From Icerya purchasi (lineage: Eukaryota; Arthropoda; Insecta; Hemiptera; Monophlebidae), in assembly GCA_039619475.1 (NCBI GenBank), contig CM077115.1, forward strand, positions 415,904,557-415,968,556: a stretch of DNA of 64,000 nt. Reading direction: 5' to 3'. Positions 14,486-24,135 of this stretch are shown here, in pieces. Positions within the stretch are counted from its first letter, which is position 1, and each line of letters starts with the position of its first letter. The notes under the pieces are model-generated. The model was not told the origin of the DNA. It saw only the letters and a program-made list of their open reading frames with translations, and did no database searches. The position numbers were made by a program, and so were the translations under genes.

Positions 14486-17400
14486 CGTTTTTTCTCAGTC
14501 TTCTACCGGACAGGTATTTTTATTATTATGTTACATTCACGCGGGCTAATTCGGCAAGTGCAGCACAACTCCATTAAGTTTTAACCGCATTTTCTCCGAG
14601 TACTTTCCTGACGATGGCACACGTATCAAAGATCACCGATCTCTGCATCGCTATGTAAATTTCTTTATCGATTCATATTCTACGCGTGGCATCATACAAT
14701 TGTTTCGGTATTATACCAGTCACCGATATCACTAAGGGAACTATTTCCGCTTTATTGATGTTCTTCCAAATTCGTTTTATTTCATTAGCCAGATCGATAT
14801 AAATTTTCTTTTCACTTATAGTTTTACCGATATTTTTAGTGAGTGGTACTGCTACATCTAGTATTTTTGTCTGTTTCAAACCTTTTTCCACAACAACTAA
14901 GTCAGGCCGATTTTCAATTACCCTCCTATCGGTCATTATTTTTCTGTCATACAATATCTTGATGTCTTTATTATCTATTACTTTCTTTGGCACGTCATCA
15001 TCAATAAGTCGTGAATCCCTCGTGGACATATCGTGATTATGATCTATCCATGTGATGTATAAGATGTCGCCACTGATCTCTGTGTGAGCCAGTCGGACAC
15101 ATTTTACGAAGCTTTTTTCTCATACTGTGGTATAATATGGTTCTGTTACAACGGTAATTTCTTTAGTAGCCTCTTGTGTAATATTTTAACGACATTGTTA
15201 TGCCGGTTTGCATATTCTCTAGGTGCCATCATGCTACAGCCATTAGTTACATGCTCTATTGTTTCTTTATCCATCTCACACATTCTGCAAGTATCTCTTA
15301 CATTTTTTTTTTCATGATATATCTTTGATAGAATTTTTTTTTTTTTTTGCAAATAATTTGATCCCGTATTGCTAACATACTAAGCTTTCTGTCTCGGACA
15401 TAAATAAATTGTCCATTGAAAGGCAATTGCACGGTGTTGAAAAGAGTAAATCGTCATGCACCTGATCTGTACGTTTAAAATTTCAACGCTGTCTCAGCAG
15501 AGCGAGTGAGCTCTCCGAAAATATATTTTAACTAAAAGTCTCTTTGCATTCCGCAGCTTCAACGGAAATGCTATTGAAAAAAATCTCAACGGTCGCGAGT
15601 TGAAGAACCCCCAGGATCATGGAAACCGTACGTTACATAGGTTTATATACGTAGACTTCATTCGAGCTGACCGCAGAAACAAAGAAAGCATACGGGGTTA
15701 ATACCATATTACTACCGATGGTTCGTAAGAACCTCGACAAGGTTACGACACACATCCAGGGCTAGTTATTCGTCAAATATCTCCCGGTGAAGCAAAGGCA
15801 GATGACCTTAGCGATGTATGACTGTCAAGTTGGGACCTCCAAAAAGGTGAATGCCGGTTCTGACTAAGCAATACTGATCCAGTTGAAAGACTGACGTCAT
15901 TTACCGTAAGTCTTATAGACGGACAACTGCAATGTCGGTCTCTGCTGCAACAGTTTGCTATGGGAAAAACTAGTTGCGCAGCTACGCTTAGTCTCGTTCC
16001 GTATACTCAGGTTGCCCTCGGCCGTACACCTAATCACTGATTATACGAGAAACGTTATTTGAGAAAATAAAGGCGAAAAGGGGAACAGAACTACCCTCCT
16101 AATCTGAACAGTATCATTAAGCTTAGGTAGATTAAGAAAAATTTCCGGCGTCTTGCTAAGACTGCAGGTTTCACATGATACTTTTCACTTTTCATATCTT
16201 AGGTGTACTGAAATTGATGGTAGACTAACAAGTGTAGCCAGTCTGGTGAACAATTGTGCGGAAAACGATTTATTTCGCTGCAAATAATGTTTACTCGTAT
16301 GGTAGTCCTTGTCGAAAATAGGAAACTTGGACGACGCATCTAGATTTTTTCGATTAGCTTATTGTGTTAGTAAGTTCGAATTTTATAATTTATCAGGAGG
16401 GAGGGGATACATTAGCGGAACGCAATAATGTATTAATGCGTTTGTCTAATTCAATGCCGAATTTTATAACGTTTAATCATTTTCTTCGCGTTTGATACAG
16501 TTTTATGTGAAAATTTTTTATGTTACACGCTTGTAAACTATTAATAACTTAAAGAAGAAAAAAAAGAAAAAAAGTTTAAGGAGAAACACGAGTACACGCA
16601 CCATGACGTCGCTAAAGAATATATCTCTTACGCTCGTGGCAAGTGTAGAGGGGGCAAAGGAAATAAATCTTTTAACAACGACAGTTAAATAAGCCAAAGA
16701 AATCGTTTAATCGTCCGTGCTTAATCCAGTAAACTATTAGCTATTTTAATTAGTGATGGTGATGACCTCTCTACAGATGTCTGATCTCGCTATGCGATGA
16801 AAGTTAACGATTGTATTATATGTTGTTTCTTGTTCGAGAAAATGTTATCTGCTAAAAATAAAATAACTTAGCATGTTTTTTTTTGTATTTTTTGCATCTC
16901 TTTTTACACATATCGTGTATACGTATTTATATTATATACATGCGTAGAGAGAGAGGAATAAATAGAAAATAAATACATAACAAAAAAAAAATCGGCATTG
17001 ACAATTAATTTATTTGTGCACGTTATCGCGTTGTCTCAGTATTTTAACCCTGGTTCGACCAAAAAAGCGCTAAACTATAAATATAACCGAATCAGCTCTA
17101 CCGGAAAAATTCGACCCCTTGTCTATACTATTTCGAAGTAGAAAAATAATCAGGGTTTACTCGCGCATTTTTTCCTTCTAAATAAAACGTACTCTATTCC
17201 ATAAATTTATAAATTTCAATTGATTTAAAATTTATAAATTTATGGAATAGAGCATTACAAAAGTGTAGTCGCCTGGTCCGGAAATCTCTCAATGACTACT
17301 ACTAGACTTTTTTTTATTAAAAATTAAGTCTCTATTTAAGCAGTTGTCTGCCAGCCGCATTAGTACAATTTTTCAGTACTACTCTTAAAGAACTGAGATC

Positions 17401-20400
17401 GTTTTTTGTTTTTTTTTTTTGGTGTAGCAAAAAGGAATTTCGAGATTTTTTTAAAATCCGGGTTTTGATTTTCGTCGCGCGATATATAAATTCAGCGGTA
17501 CAGAAATTTGTCGGTTTAATTAATCTTAATAAAATATATATATAATATATATTTTTTTTTTCATAACCTGACAACTAAATCCGCCAAATTCTTTTATATT
17601 AATTTAATTTATCTTTTTCTTTTTGGCCTGGAGACTAAATTTGGCTACCATCACTTTAATATAGATCTAGATTCGAACAAGATTGGCTTTTTTGTTCCTC
17701 CTCATGTCTGTTTCTTTTTTCCTTTTCCTCTCTTTTGTTTTTTTTTTCTTTTTTTTTTTCGTGTGAATCGGACGGGAAAGGAAGAAAATTGGGATATGCA
17801 ATGGCAGGGACAACAATTCGCCAACTATCGATCGAAGCCATTTGAACAAGATAAACATTACTCTGATCAAAATATAAATTATCTCAGACAACTATGGCTG
17901 TAAATGTTTTAACACTACCCACCTGCATAAAGTCATTAAAAGAAAAAAGCTGGCCAGAGCGCTGTCTGGGAATTGAACACACGCGGCGCCATTAGAGCAA
18001 TTCTTTTACAATCATCAATTACACTGTTTACAAATTCGAGCGATTACACGTTTTTATTATTATGTACGATATTATTATTATTATTATTATTAATCGTAGT
18101 ACTTAAATCTGATTCGTGCAACATTGCTTTATGTATACAACAAACCTGTACTTTATATATTTAACAGAGAAATATTATTATAAAGGCTGTTAACATTACT
18201 GTTCATTGGTATTTGTAGTATTAAAGGGGTAGGAGTTCAAGTGCGTAGCGCAGGCTAAATTAGACTTTACTTAAGTGTTAATAAATATCACATATGAAGA
18301 TTGAGAGTAGCATAGGTGTGAAAACCTTGTCTGCACGACTGTTCATGGAATGTATGGATTGTAAGCGTGTATAACTGGGTCTATATTTGGGAGTATAGAT
18401 GTGGTACGTAAGTGAAAAATACTTTACTATAACATATTGGTAATTGTGCTTTACATATTTTATACTGTTACTTAAATCTGTACACAATATTTAATATTTA
18501 ATGAGATGAAATTTTGTAAACAACAGCCAATAATCAATAACCAGGTTGGTTTTTGTAATAAATAGTTATATAATAATATTCACCACTGCTTGCGCAACAA
18601 TGCGCATTTGTGGTAAACATATTTTAGTTACTCTAATATTTAAGATTGTACATAATTGAATTGAATAAATTGAAATTGATATATATCGAAGAATGCGCAT
18701 AACCTAAATCAGAGTAGTGCAAGAAAAAATTTATCAGAGGACGCAAAAAATTTATACGTATGTTTTTTTTGTATAGGCTATGTTTTTACATATGAAACCG
18801 AAACACGTGATCATCATTTTATACAAGCCGTCCCTTCATTCCTTCTATTTCAATTCAAATTAAAATCTAACCTCATTAAAAATTAATTTTCCCCTCCTAC
18901 CGACCTAAACGTGCAAAAGATAGAACTGTGAAGATTCAATTATATATATATGTATATACGACAGAGCGCTGATAATGGAAGAGATCGCTTAATATAATGT
19001 TTTAAATCTACGTAGACGCTGTTTATTATCCTTGAACCATTATCAGGTAATGAAGAGCTCTATAATTTCGTAACATTGTTACTCGGATTAATTTCAAACA
19101 GTTCGAGTAAACTACGGCGAAGGTCGCAGAGAAAATGAAAACAATTAATTGCAGAATTTTACATTATGCGATTTTAACATGACACAGCGGTATCTCCAAG
19201 AGGAGGGGTCTTAGAATTTCACACTGTCGATTCGCCAAAAATGTTTGTAACATCCTTTTTTTTCGGGTGATATGTTATTTTTAATTTTTCGCTAGCAGAA
19301 TTTTTATATAAAGCTAATTTTAACTCTCAATAGAAAGATGTTCGACTGGAGAATATCGATTGCAACGTTTACGAAATATTAAAATCAAAAGTAAGTACTA
19401 CTCGTATTATAACACGAGAAGATCGTAAAAGAAATCATTTTACATTTTATAAACAGTGTTTCCTTTTTTTAATGGATTAATTAAAATTTCGCACGCATTT
19501 CCTTCAAATTGTTCCGCTAGTCGTCGCCGGCATCCGTCGCCATCGCAGTCCGAGGAGGCCGCGCGCTCTCCAGTAAAATGTACTTCTTTCCCTGTCCTCC
19601 ATTTTTTACACACGCCTACAACATATTAACTAAACACATGCACGATTTACCCTCTTGTTTACGTTTACAGTACGGCCGAATAATGACACCGATTGCTGAA
19701 CAACATGTGTGTCAGCGCACCAGTGCCAACAACGTCTATTCGTTTGTACAGGCAGTGTAATTATTACCGAATTACTTCGGTTGTCGTCAAACACTTGACA
19801 GTGGTGAGGAGGTACACCCCGGCGTAAATCACAGCTCGTACTGAAAACCACGCTTCGGGCCTGTACTACTGGCACACTAGCTAGCACATTTCTCAGATAT
19901 CACGCCAATTTTTCTCACTTTTTGTGTTTACTTTCGGCTTTTTTTATAAAACGGCAATTAAAATTTTTATACGAAACAATGACTCTGCAGTAGTTATTGA
20001 ACGTATATATAACATATATATAATATATATATATATATATAAATGCGTGCGTGTAATGGACGAATGGAATTCAAGTAAGAAAGCGTTTAATAACAACCCG
20101 GTACCACACTAGGCTTTGACAATATGAACAAAAGTTAAGGCATGTAAGAATGAAAAAATGAATTAATCAAGTGAGAAAGCGCGCGAATAAAAGTTTTACC
20201 AACGAAAATATGTAATAAACATGTTAAAATTTAGCCGGACAAATATTACTATTAACGCTTAGCAATCGTATTAATTCGAGATTTTTTTTTTCGTTATTTT
20301 CGGTATTTTCGAATTTACTTCTGTTCTTTAGGTTAATATTGAAATATTTGCAACAGCAAAAATTAAAATTTTAAAAATTCATCAATTTGTATGATACACC

Positions 20401-23020
20401 TTCGTACTGAATTATTCCCTCGTCCTATATTTAAATTTAACGCTGCTGTTTTGACCACCTCCTTCGGATTTATCTCATTGACCATATTTGAATTTCTTGT
20501 AGAAACAGTGACCGAAAGTTTCGCCAGTGCACTTCGTTATAATGTATTTTAAAATGTTAAAATTACTAAAACTGTAGCGATGATAACTTATAAAAATAAT
20601 CGCACGCTATTAATATTAATTCTTTCGCTTCGGCTTTAAACTCGCTTGTAAATCTGCTATTTGTTAAGACTGTAAAAAGAATTAATATTTTCAAATTAAC
20701 TCACGTGGATCTTCTTAAAGATTCAAAAAACGAATGAACCGCGTTTTGAATTTGTTTACATTCTAATCCGATTCTGTCTGTACAGGGTGAGTATTTTTTT
20801 AACTTTTCCCGGTTTTCTAGCCCATTTTCAACTTCTTCTCCGATTTATAATTGCAATGATCAAATGGGAAAAGCCGTGTTTTTAAATATCTCAAATCAAG
20901 TTAAATTTTTACCAAATTAGTGGTTAAGGTGCTTGACTACGAAGACACGGGTTCGAGACTTATCTCGTTCCAGATCCGAATCGCTCCCAGGTTTATATAT
21001 GTAATCTGAAAATCAATATTGGTTATACCAGAGAGAAATTTGGGAAAGTAAAGGCGTAATCCCATGAGAAAGAAACTAACCCTCCTGCTTTCATTAGTGC
21101 CGTTAGTCTTATACATTATGAAAAAAGCTTAATTCCACAATCCTCGACACCCTGCTAAGGGTATGGGACTTATACGTTACCAAATGAGTCGACGGAAAAT
21201 ATACTCTTTTTTTGTAAAATAATAATAACGATATATTTAATTTTAAACACGGACGCGTTTCGATAGCTCTTCATGATCACAGCAGGAAGCTTTCGAAACG
21301 CGTCAGCGTTTAAAATTAAATACATCATTACAAAGGCGCACTCAGGATTTTTTTTTGGTCGGGGCTAGAATTTAGATGAGTTAGGGAGTGGTAACTCGGT
21401 AACTCCACTAAGTACCTGTCTATTTCCGTGGTCTGTAAATTAAAATAAAAAAAAAACAACAAAATTAACGAATATTTTTTTTACAAAAATTACAAAACTG
21501 ACGAATTTTATTTAAAAAATAATAATAATAATAATAATAATAATAGAAACGTAACATTATGTTTGTAATAAGCACAAATTAGGTAAGCATACGAATTTTA
21601 TTTTTAAAAAATTAGTTAAAAGTATATAATATTATACTTGTAATATAAGCAAAAAGTAAATATGTATGTTTTTTAAAAAAAAATTTAAAAAAACAAAACA
21701 TTACAAAACGAAATTAAGATTTCAAAGATTTTTTGGGGGGAGCAATGGCCCCGTGGCACCCCCCTTGAGTGCGCCAATGCATCATTAGTATTATTTCATA
21801 GAAAATGTGCGCATTTTCCATTGATATTCATTCGATAAGTAATAGAAATAGTACGTTTGACAAAAAATTTTAACATTAAATTTTTACTTCTCGTTAAAAA
21901 ATGAATAATATTCGTTACCGCGCCTCTATATAATAGTCCCTGTTTCGTCATTTTTAATTACTAGCGCAAAATCCAAAGCGATATGTACTATTAACTGTAT
22001 AGAGTATAAATATATACGTAGATTATTGCGATGATTTTTTTAAAACCTTCAAATTCTCCACATTACGAGGGAGGACTCCATTCCTCTTTACTTTTTTCCA
22101 AGAAATTTTCTAAACTCCTCTTCTCTGATTAATGAAAACTCGCCCTTTTCCAATTTTGTAGAAAATATCCACCACCCTCGTATAATATTTTTGTTTGCGC
22201 TATTCCAATTACAAATAATGTATATGTTTCTTTTTGGTAAACTAAAAAACGCAAAACAATGCAGAAATATTTTAATTCGTATTTTCGGTATACGTATTAC
22301 CATTTATTATCATTATTATTTAAGCTCGTCTATTACAGATTTTTTTTAGCTTAGTGCAAACGATTTTCGATATTTCTAATGGAGGAATTTGAATCAAACT
22401 CGAATCACGTGTTTACATAGTAAGTTGGACTTCCGATTTAAAAATAACAATAACTGAAACATTATTTATATATTTCTTAAATTTTAAACGCTAACAAAAA
22501 AAAAAAAAAAAAAAGAAACAAAGAACTTTAAATATTCTAAATTATAACAAACACCGTATCTAAAAACCAAAAAAAAAAAAAAAAATAAATCCAGCTTTTC
22601 TTTGACTCTAGAAAAAAAACGATATATTATATGTAATTTCGAACGCGATAATTCTAAAAAAGAAATGAAAACGTAGATAAATTTCGTAATTTTTAAATTT
22701 GCACGTAAAAATGGTTTGACTAATTTCGGTACTTTCTTTTTGATACGGTTTTTTCTAATTTTATTCGATAATATTTATTCTGTCTGATTAATTTTTCAAG
22801 TTTTCCCCTCTCGGTCGATACAATAATCTATTTAGGTGCCCCAAAAAGCCGGTCGAATTATGGAGAATATTAAAGAATAACGGTCTTATTCGTTTGTTTT
22901 TTTTTGCTTTCTTAGAACAATTTACAAACATAATTTTACACTTAAAAATGTATTATAAAGAAGAGAAGCGTAACTGGTTGATGTTTCTATTACCTGCCAT
23001 AATGGTCTTCCTCCAGGCAT
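1071..23020 (-). CDS. Calponin/transgelin family gene (muscle protein 20-like), 5' part
   Basis: Three exons read in phase on the minus strand: 22994-23020 (start codon, MPGGRPLWQ, then CAG/GTAATA), 3395-3476 and 1071-1200. The spliced product begins with a short tail, then [20 protein letters not shown] and a CH-domain block containing [26 protein letters not shown] and YKMMDNIN. This matches the single N-terminal calponin-homology domain of insect Mp20/transgelin proteins, which bind actin and are expressed in muscle. The N-terminus is closer to Mp20 than to the Chd64 branch. All junctions are GT-AG and phase-consistent (phase 0, then 1, then open phase 2), although the 27-nt first exon is joined to the rest by inference over 19.5 kb. 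The rest of the CH domain and the C-terminal calponin-like repeat lie beyond position 1. Gene identity is strong; the first exon is less certain. Confidence 0.82.
1201..3394 (-). other. Intron of calponin-like gene
   Basis: No additional exon was recognised. It holds a rearranged mariner-type repeat (about 2580-2873) and a 27-base A run at 3282-3308. The 2100-2520 stretch is pyrimidine-rich on the plus strand with no convincing coding frame. Confidence 0.6.
2580..2873. mobile_element. Rearranged mariner-type terminal fragments
   Basis: Two pieces match the ends of the mariner copy at 29667-30556. Positions 2627-2660 share its subterminal ACATTTATCGTA segment. Positions 2745-2866 are the reverse complement of its left 100 bp, ending in GTCACGTTATTTATTGA. 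A second, diverged terminal motif (GTCACGCTACGTACTGAACG) lies at 2718-2737. The two ends have the same outward polarity, so this is a deleted and rearranged copy rather than a simple element. Confidence 0.55.
3395..3476 (-). CDS. Calponin-like gene, exon with start of CH domain
   Basis: It is flanked on the minus strand by a TTTATAG acceptor and a GTGAG donor. The 82 nt encode [20 protein letters not shown] followed by LGERFPP and the first base of a Gly codon. This is the segment that precedes the YEDVLKDG motif in Mp20-like CH domains. Confidence 0.85.
4105..4456 (-). pseudogene. hAT transposase C-terminal (dimerisation) domain remnant
   Basis: The minus-strand frame contains [20 protein letters not shown] directly followed by RIKTYLRN. 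This is the conserved hAT C-terminal motif ([21 protein letters not shown]). After a stop and a frameshift it continues with LASFSIEK and [14 protein letters not shown], the usual tail of Zmym1-like or ZBED-type hAT transposases. The rest of the transposase is absent, so it is a decayed fragment. hAT MITEs lie close by at 5111 and 5858. Confidence 0.72.
4457..5110. other. AT-rich intronic stretch
   Basis: It may contain further eroded hAT sequence, but nothing is recognisable. The open frames here are short and unconvincing. Confidence 0.4.
5111..5469 (+). mobile_element. hAT-type MITE (family A)
   Basis: It begins CAGGGCCGTATATGAG and ends TCTAGATACGGCACTG, which are imperfect terminal inverted repeats. 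It is flanked by 8-bp direct repeats ATAGTTTC and ACAGCTTC (6 of 8 identical). Internally it aligns in inverted orientation with the MITE at 13726-14013. A (TA)n tract at about 5388-5406 lies inside. Confidence 0.7.
5858..6576. mobile_element. hAT-type MITE with perfect 8-bp target duplication
   Basis: The termini TAGGGATGAATTCAG and (reverse complement of the right end) CACGGATGAATCCAG form imperfect inverted repeats. The direct repeat CTCTAGGC flanks both sides (5850-5857 and 6577-6584). An 8-bp duplication is the hAT signature. No coding capacity was seen inside. Confidence 0.65.
7226..7672 (+). pseudogene. hAT transposase fragment (ZBED/SCAND3-like)
   Basis: The frame [20 protein letters not shown] continues with [20 protein letters not shown], then FARRFERFK. 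This is the central block of Charlie/ZBED-type hAT transposases (helical region before the catalytic core). It is open for about 148 codons from a GTG, with no upstream zinc finger and no downstream RNase H-fold residues or dimerisation motif, so it is a fragment. A separate hAT C-terminus lies at 4105-4456 in the opposite orientation. Confidence 0.7.
7673..10544. other. AT-rich intronic stretch, no gene seen
   Basis: Only short open frames occur here. A small ACGTG tandem lies near 9557-9574, and a GGTGGCCTAGCGGACGG stretch near 9150 could be an eroded tRNA-like SINE. No protein family was recognised. Confidence 0.4.
10545..10735 (+). pseudogene. Possible pogo/Tigger-like transposase remnant
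   Basis: Mixed frames read FGMDETGF, then [20 protein letters not shown] and [14 protein letters not shown]. This resembles the DDE_1 core of pogo/Tigger transposases, where the first catalytic Asp lies in an N-x-DETG motif and is followed by K-x-R-x-T-V-x-x-x-A-N. Stops and frameshifts are present. The match is short. Confidence 0.42.
10770..10960 (+). pseudogene. Ty1/copia-like integrase remnant
   Basis: One frame reads [18 protein letters not shown] followed by [14 protein letters not shown] and a stop. This matches the copia integrase pattern L-R-S-D-N-G-G-E-Y ... Y-T-P-Q-Q-N-G-V-A-E-R. The middle catalytic Asp is kept, but the final Glu is replaced (Val-Asn instead of Glu-Arg). No LTRs or RT were found nearby. 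Confidence 0.58.
11060..11345. repeat. Foldback / long-TIR MITE
   Basis: Arms of roughly 120-130 bp (about 11060-11185 and 11215-11345) are inverted copies of each other. Examples are TTTAAAGAAAG with TTTATTTATTAATGC on the left and the matching GCATTAATAAATAAA with CTTTCTTTAAA on the right. The central loop is only about 30 bp. No coding sequence. Confidence 0.68.
11346..13725. other. AT-rich intronic stretch, no gene seen
   Basis: No transposon or exon could be identified. A short imperfect stem (TTGATTGGAG with CTCCAAATCAA) occurs at about 13656-13684, just before the MITE at 13726. Confidence 0.4.
13726..14013 (+). mobile_element. hAT-type MITE (family A), perfect 8-bp target duplication
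   Basis: It begins CAGGGCCGTATCTAGACC and ends CAGATACGGCCCTG. The exact direct repeat AGTGTAAG flanks it at 13718-13725 and 14014-14021. Internal sequence is shared, in inverted orientation, with the copy at 5111-5469. An 18-20 base G run lies near the left end. Confidence 0.88.
14440..14485 (+). repeat. (ATT)n microsatellite
   Basis: About 15 ATT/TTA units. It lies just beyond the 3' end of the minus-strand LINE remnant and may be its (AAT)n tail. Confidence 0.85.
14540..15425 (-). pseudogene. LINE 3' end with zinc knuckle and restriction-like endonuclease motif
   Basis: Minus-strand frames read [20 protein letters not shown]. They continue with a C-x2-C-x8-H-x4-C knuckle ([18 protein letters not shown]) and [14 protein letters not shown]. 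After a frame change the sequence has [28 protein letters not shown] and [14 protein letters not shown]-terminal CCHC knuckle followed by R-P-D-x(n)-D is the arrangement of restriction-like endonucleases in R2/R4-type non-LTR elements. The clade is inferred, not proven. The reverse transcriptase is missing and the two parts lie in different frames. Confidence 0.7.
15426..20914. other. Intronic stretch with scattered repeats, no gene seen
   Basis: 15480-16200 is less AT-rich. 16045-16190 weakly resembles the body of the SINE at 20915 (shared TAAAGGCG and CTACCCTCCT blocks). A perfect 25-bp hairpin lies at 17192-17252. 17950-17990 has a tRNA B-box-like motif on the minus strand (GTTCAATTCCC). 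19500-19580 is CpG-rich. Repeats include an (ATT)n run near 18070 and (TA)n near 20000-20041. Confidence 0.4.
17192..17252. repeat. Perfect 25-bp inverted repeat (hairpin)
   Basis: The arm at 17192-17216 starts CTCTATTCCATAAATTTATA. The arm at 17228-17252 is its exact reverse complement, separated by an 11-nt loop. It could be a small foldback remnant; no further homology was seen. Confidence 0.85.
20915..21205 (+). repeat. tRNA-derived SINE
   Basis: The head has an A-box-like TAGTGGTTAAGG and a B-box GGTTCGAGACT 30-40 bp apart, as in tRNA-derived pol III promoters. A roughly 200-bp body follows, ending near GGGTATGGGACTTATACG. Related body sequence appears near 16045-16190, and a reversed piece near 25431-25460. 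Confidence 0.6.
21222..21322. repeat. 100-bp palindrome with GAAACGCGTC ends
   Basis: The left arm (ATATTTAATTTTAAACACGG, ACGCGTTTCGA) and right arm (TCGAAACGCGT, GCGTTTAAAATTAAATACAT) are inverted copies around a roughly 20-nt centre. The GAAACGCGTC sequence at both ends recalls terminal repeats of Penelope-like elements, but no coding sequence of such an element is present. Confidence 0.6.
21331..21779. mobile_element. hAT-type MITE, perfect 8-bp target duplication
   Basis: The ends CAAAGGCGCACTCA and TGAGTGCGCCAATG form terminal inverted repeats. The exact direct repeat CATCATTA flanks them at 21323-21330 and 21780-21787. An (AAT)n tract near 21519-21545 lies inside. Confidence 0.88.
21788..22993. 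other. AT-rich intronic stretch, no gene seen
   Basis: It includes A-rich runs near 22498-22515 and 22569-22586. No exon or transposon was recognised. Confidence 0.4.
22994..23020 (-). CDS. Calponin-like gene, putative first coding exon
   Basis: The minus strand reads ATG, eight further codons (MPGGRPLWQ) and a CAG/GTAATA donor. It ends in phase 0, matching the phase-0 start of the exon at 3476. Upstream is CpG-rich sequence typical of a leader or promoter. The exon is very short, so the call rests on the ATG, the donor and phase agreement. Confidence 0.6.
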
Positions 23021-24000
23021 TTTAACGAACGACGAAGTGACAATCGATTTTATTAGCGGATGAAGTAGCGAATCTTCGAGTGGCGAACGGTGTAACTGGA
23101 ACGATGATCGCCGGCATACAATAACACCGCGGATAATAAGAACGCAATAAAATGAGAACAGTATCGTCGTACATGATGAGGTCAGCTGTAAAATTAGCCG
23201 AGCTGTTTCTCAAAAAAGATACGGCTAACGATATTTTTAGATAACAAGGATGTCGGCGTTGCGTGTGTGTTCGTGTGTGCGCGCTTCTACATGTGCCTGG
23301 CCTTTTTTGCCAGATATTTGTAATCTGTCGTATCCGAGAATGACTAAGGTAACAGAATCCCTTTACGTATGGACACCGAAATGACGAAATGGTAGTAATC
23401 GAGAACAACAATTCGAGTAGTAGTGTGAAGGATCATCTTGACTGAACGGTGGGCGGCGAAAGGGGCCGATATCGTACGGAGGAGACAGGGGCCGGTAAAA
23501 TGTGCTAGAAATCGTGTGTTTCGTACGTTTCTCTGAGAGATGTGCCGATGTATTATGCGAACTTACGCACACAAGAGTGCAACAACGCGCGCGTGTACGT
23601 ATCCTGATTACGCAACGATCAGAAACGGGAGGAGGTGGAAAATATTTCGTTGAAATGACATACGCTACGGAGTTATTCGGTGTTCGTCTGGTGTAAAAAT
23701 TTTGGCAATGGTTCGCGGCAAAGTCGTATTCTTAATTTTGTGATTTTAGAAAACTGACCGTCATCTTCCGAAGGCTTTTCTGTCCGCTGTTCCGATCCGC
23801 AATTATTACGAGTTAAATGTAACGAAAACCAGCCTTTCTATTGTAAAGTTTCTCCGTCGCAGAGGGAATTGGCGCGAAACCGAAATTCTATTTCCCGCGT
23901 TCGCTACAAACCCGATGAAGTAGTAGCTCGAACGTAATTTACCTTTTAATTAATCGGTTCTTCTGCGGTAATATCGGGTGTTTGCCTTGCTACTAGCATA
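23021..24000 (-). promoter_or_regulatory. CpG-rich leader/promoter region of calponin-like gene
   Basis: Immediately upstream (minus-strand sense) of the putative ATG at 23020, base composition shifts to distinctly higher GC and CpG than the surrounding AT-rich DNA, with several GTGTGTGCGCG-like stretches. It is probably the 5' UTR and promoter. No TATA box or start site can be assigned with confidence; open frames here are taken as incidental. Confidence 0.35.
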
Positions 24001-24135
24001 TCATGAATTGAACTATACACGCTAGCCGTTAACTGAACTATTTAGTAGTTCCCGCGGGAACAACGTGACAAATGCGACAATGTATATGAGAATTTTTATT
24101 AAAGCACCTACTACTAGTTTGTTTTTTTTACCATA

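Larger units (their letters stand above)
3477..22993 (-). other. 19.5-kb first intron of calponin-like gene
   Basis: This interval separates the putative first coding exon from the CH-domain exons. It is occupied by the mobile elements listed separately (hAT remnants and MITEs, pogo/copia scraps, foldback, LINE, SINE). No other host exon was recognised on either strand. Confidence 0.5.

Noticed and set aside
20784..20810. TACAGGGTGAGTATTTTTTT as the end of a second Tc1/mariner-type element
   Set aside because: No inverted partner end was found within reach, so it may be a chance match or a lone relic.
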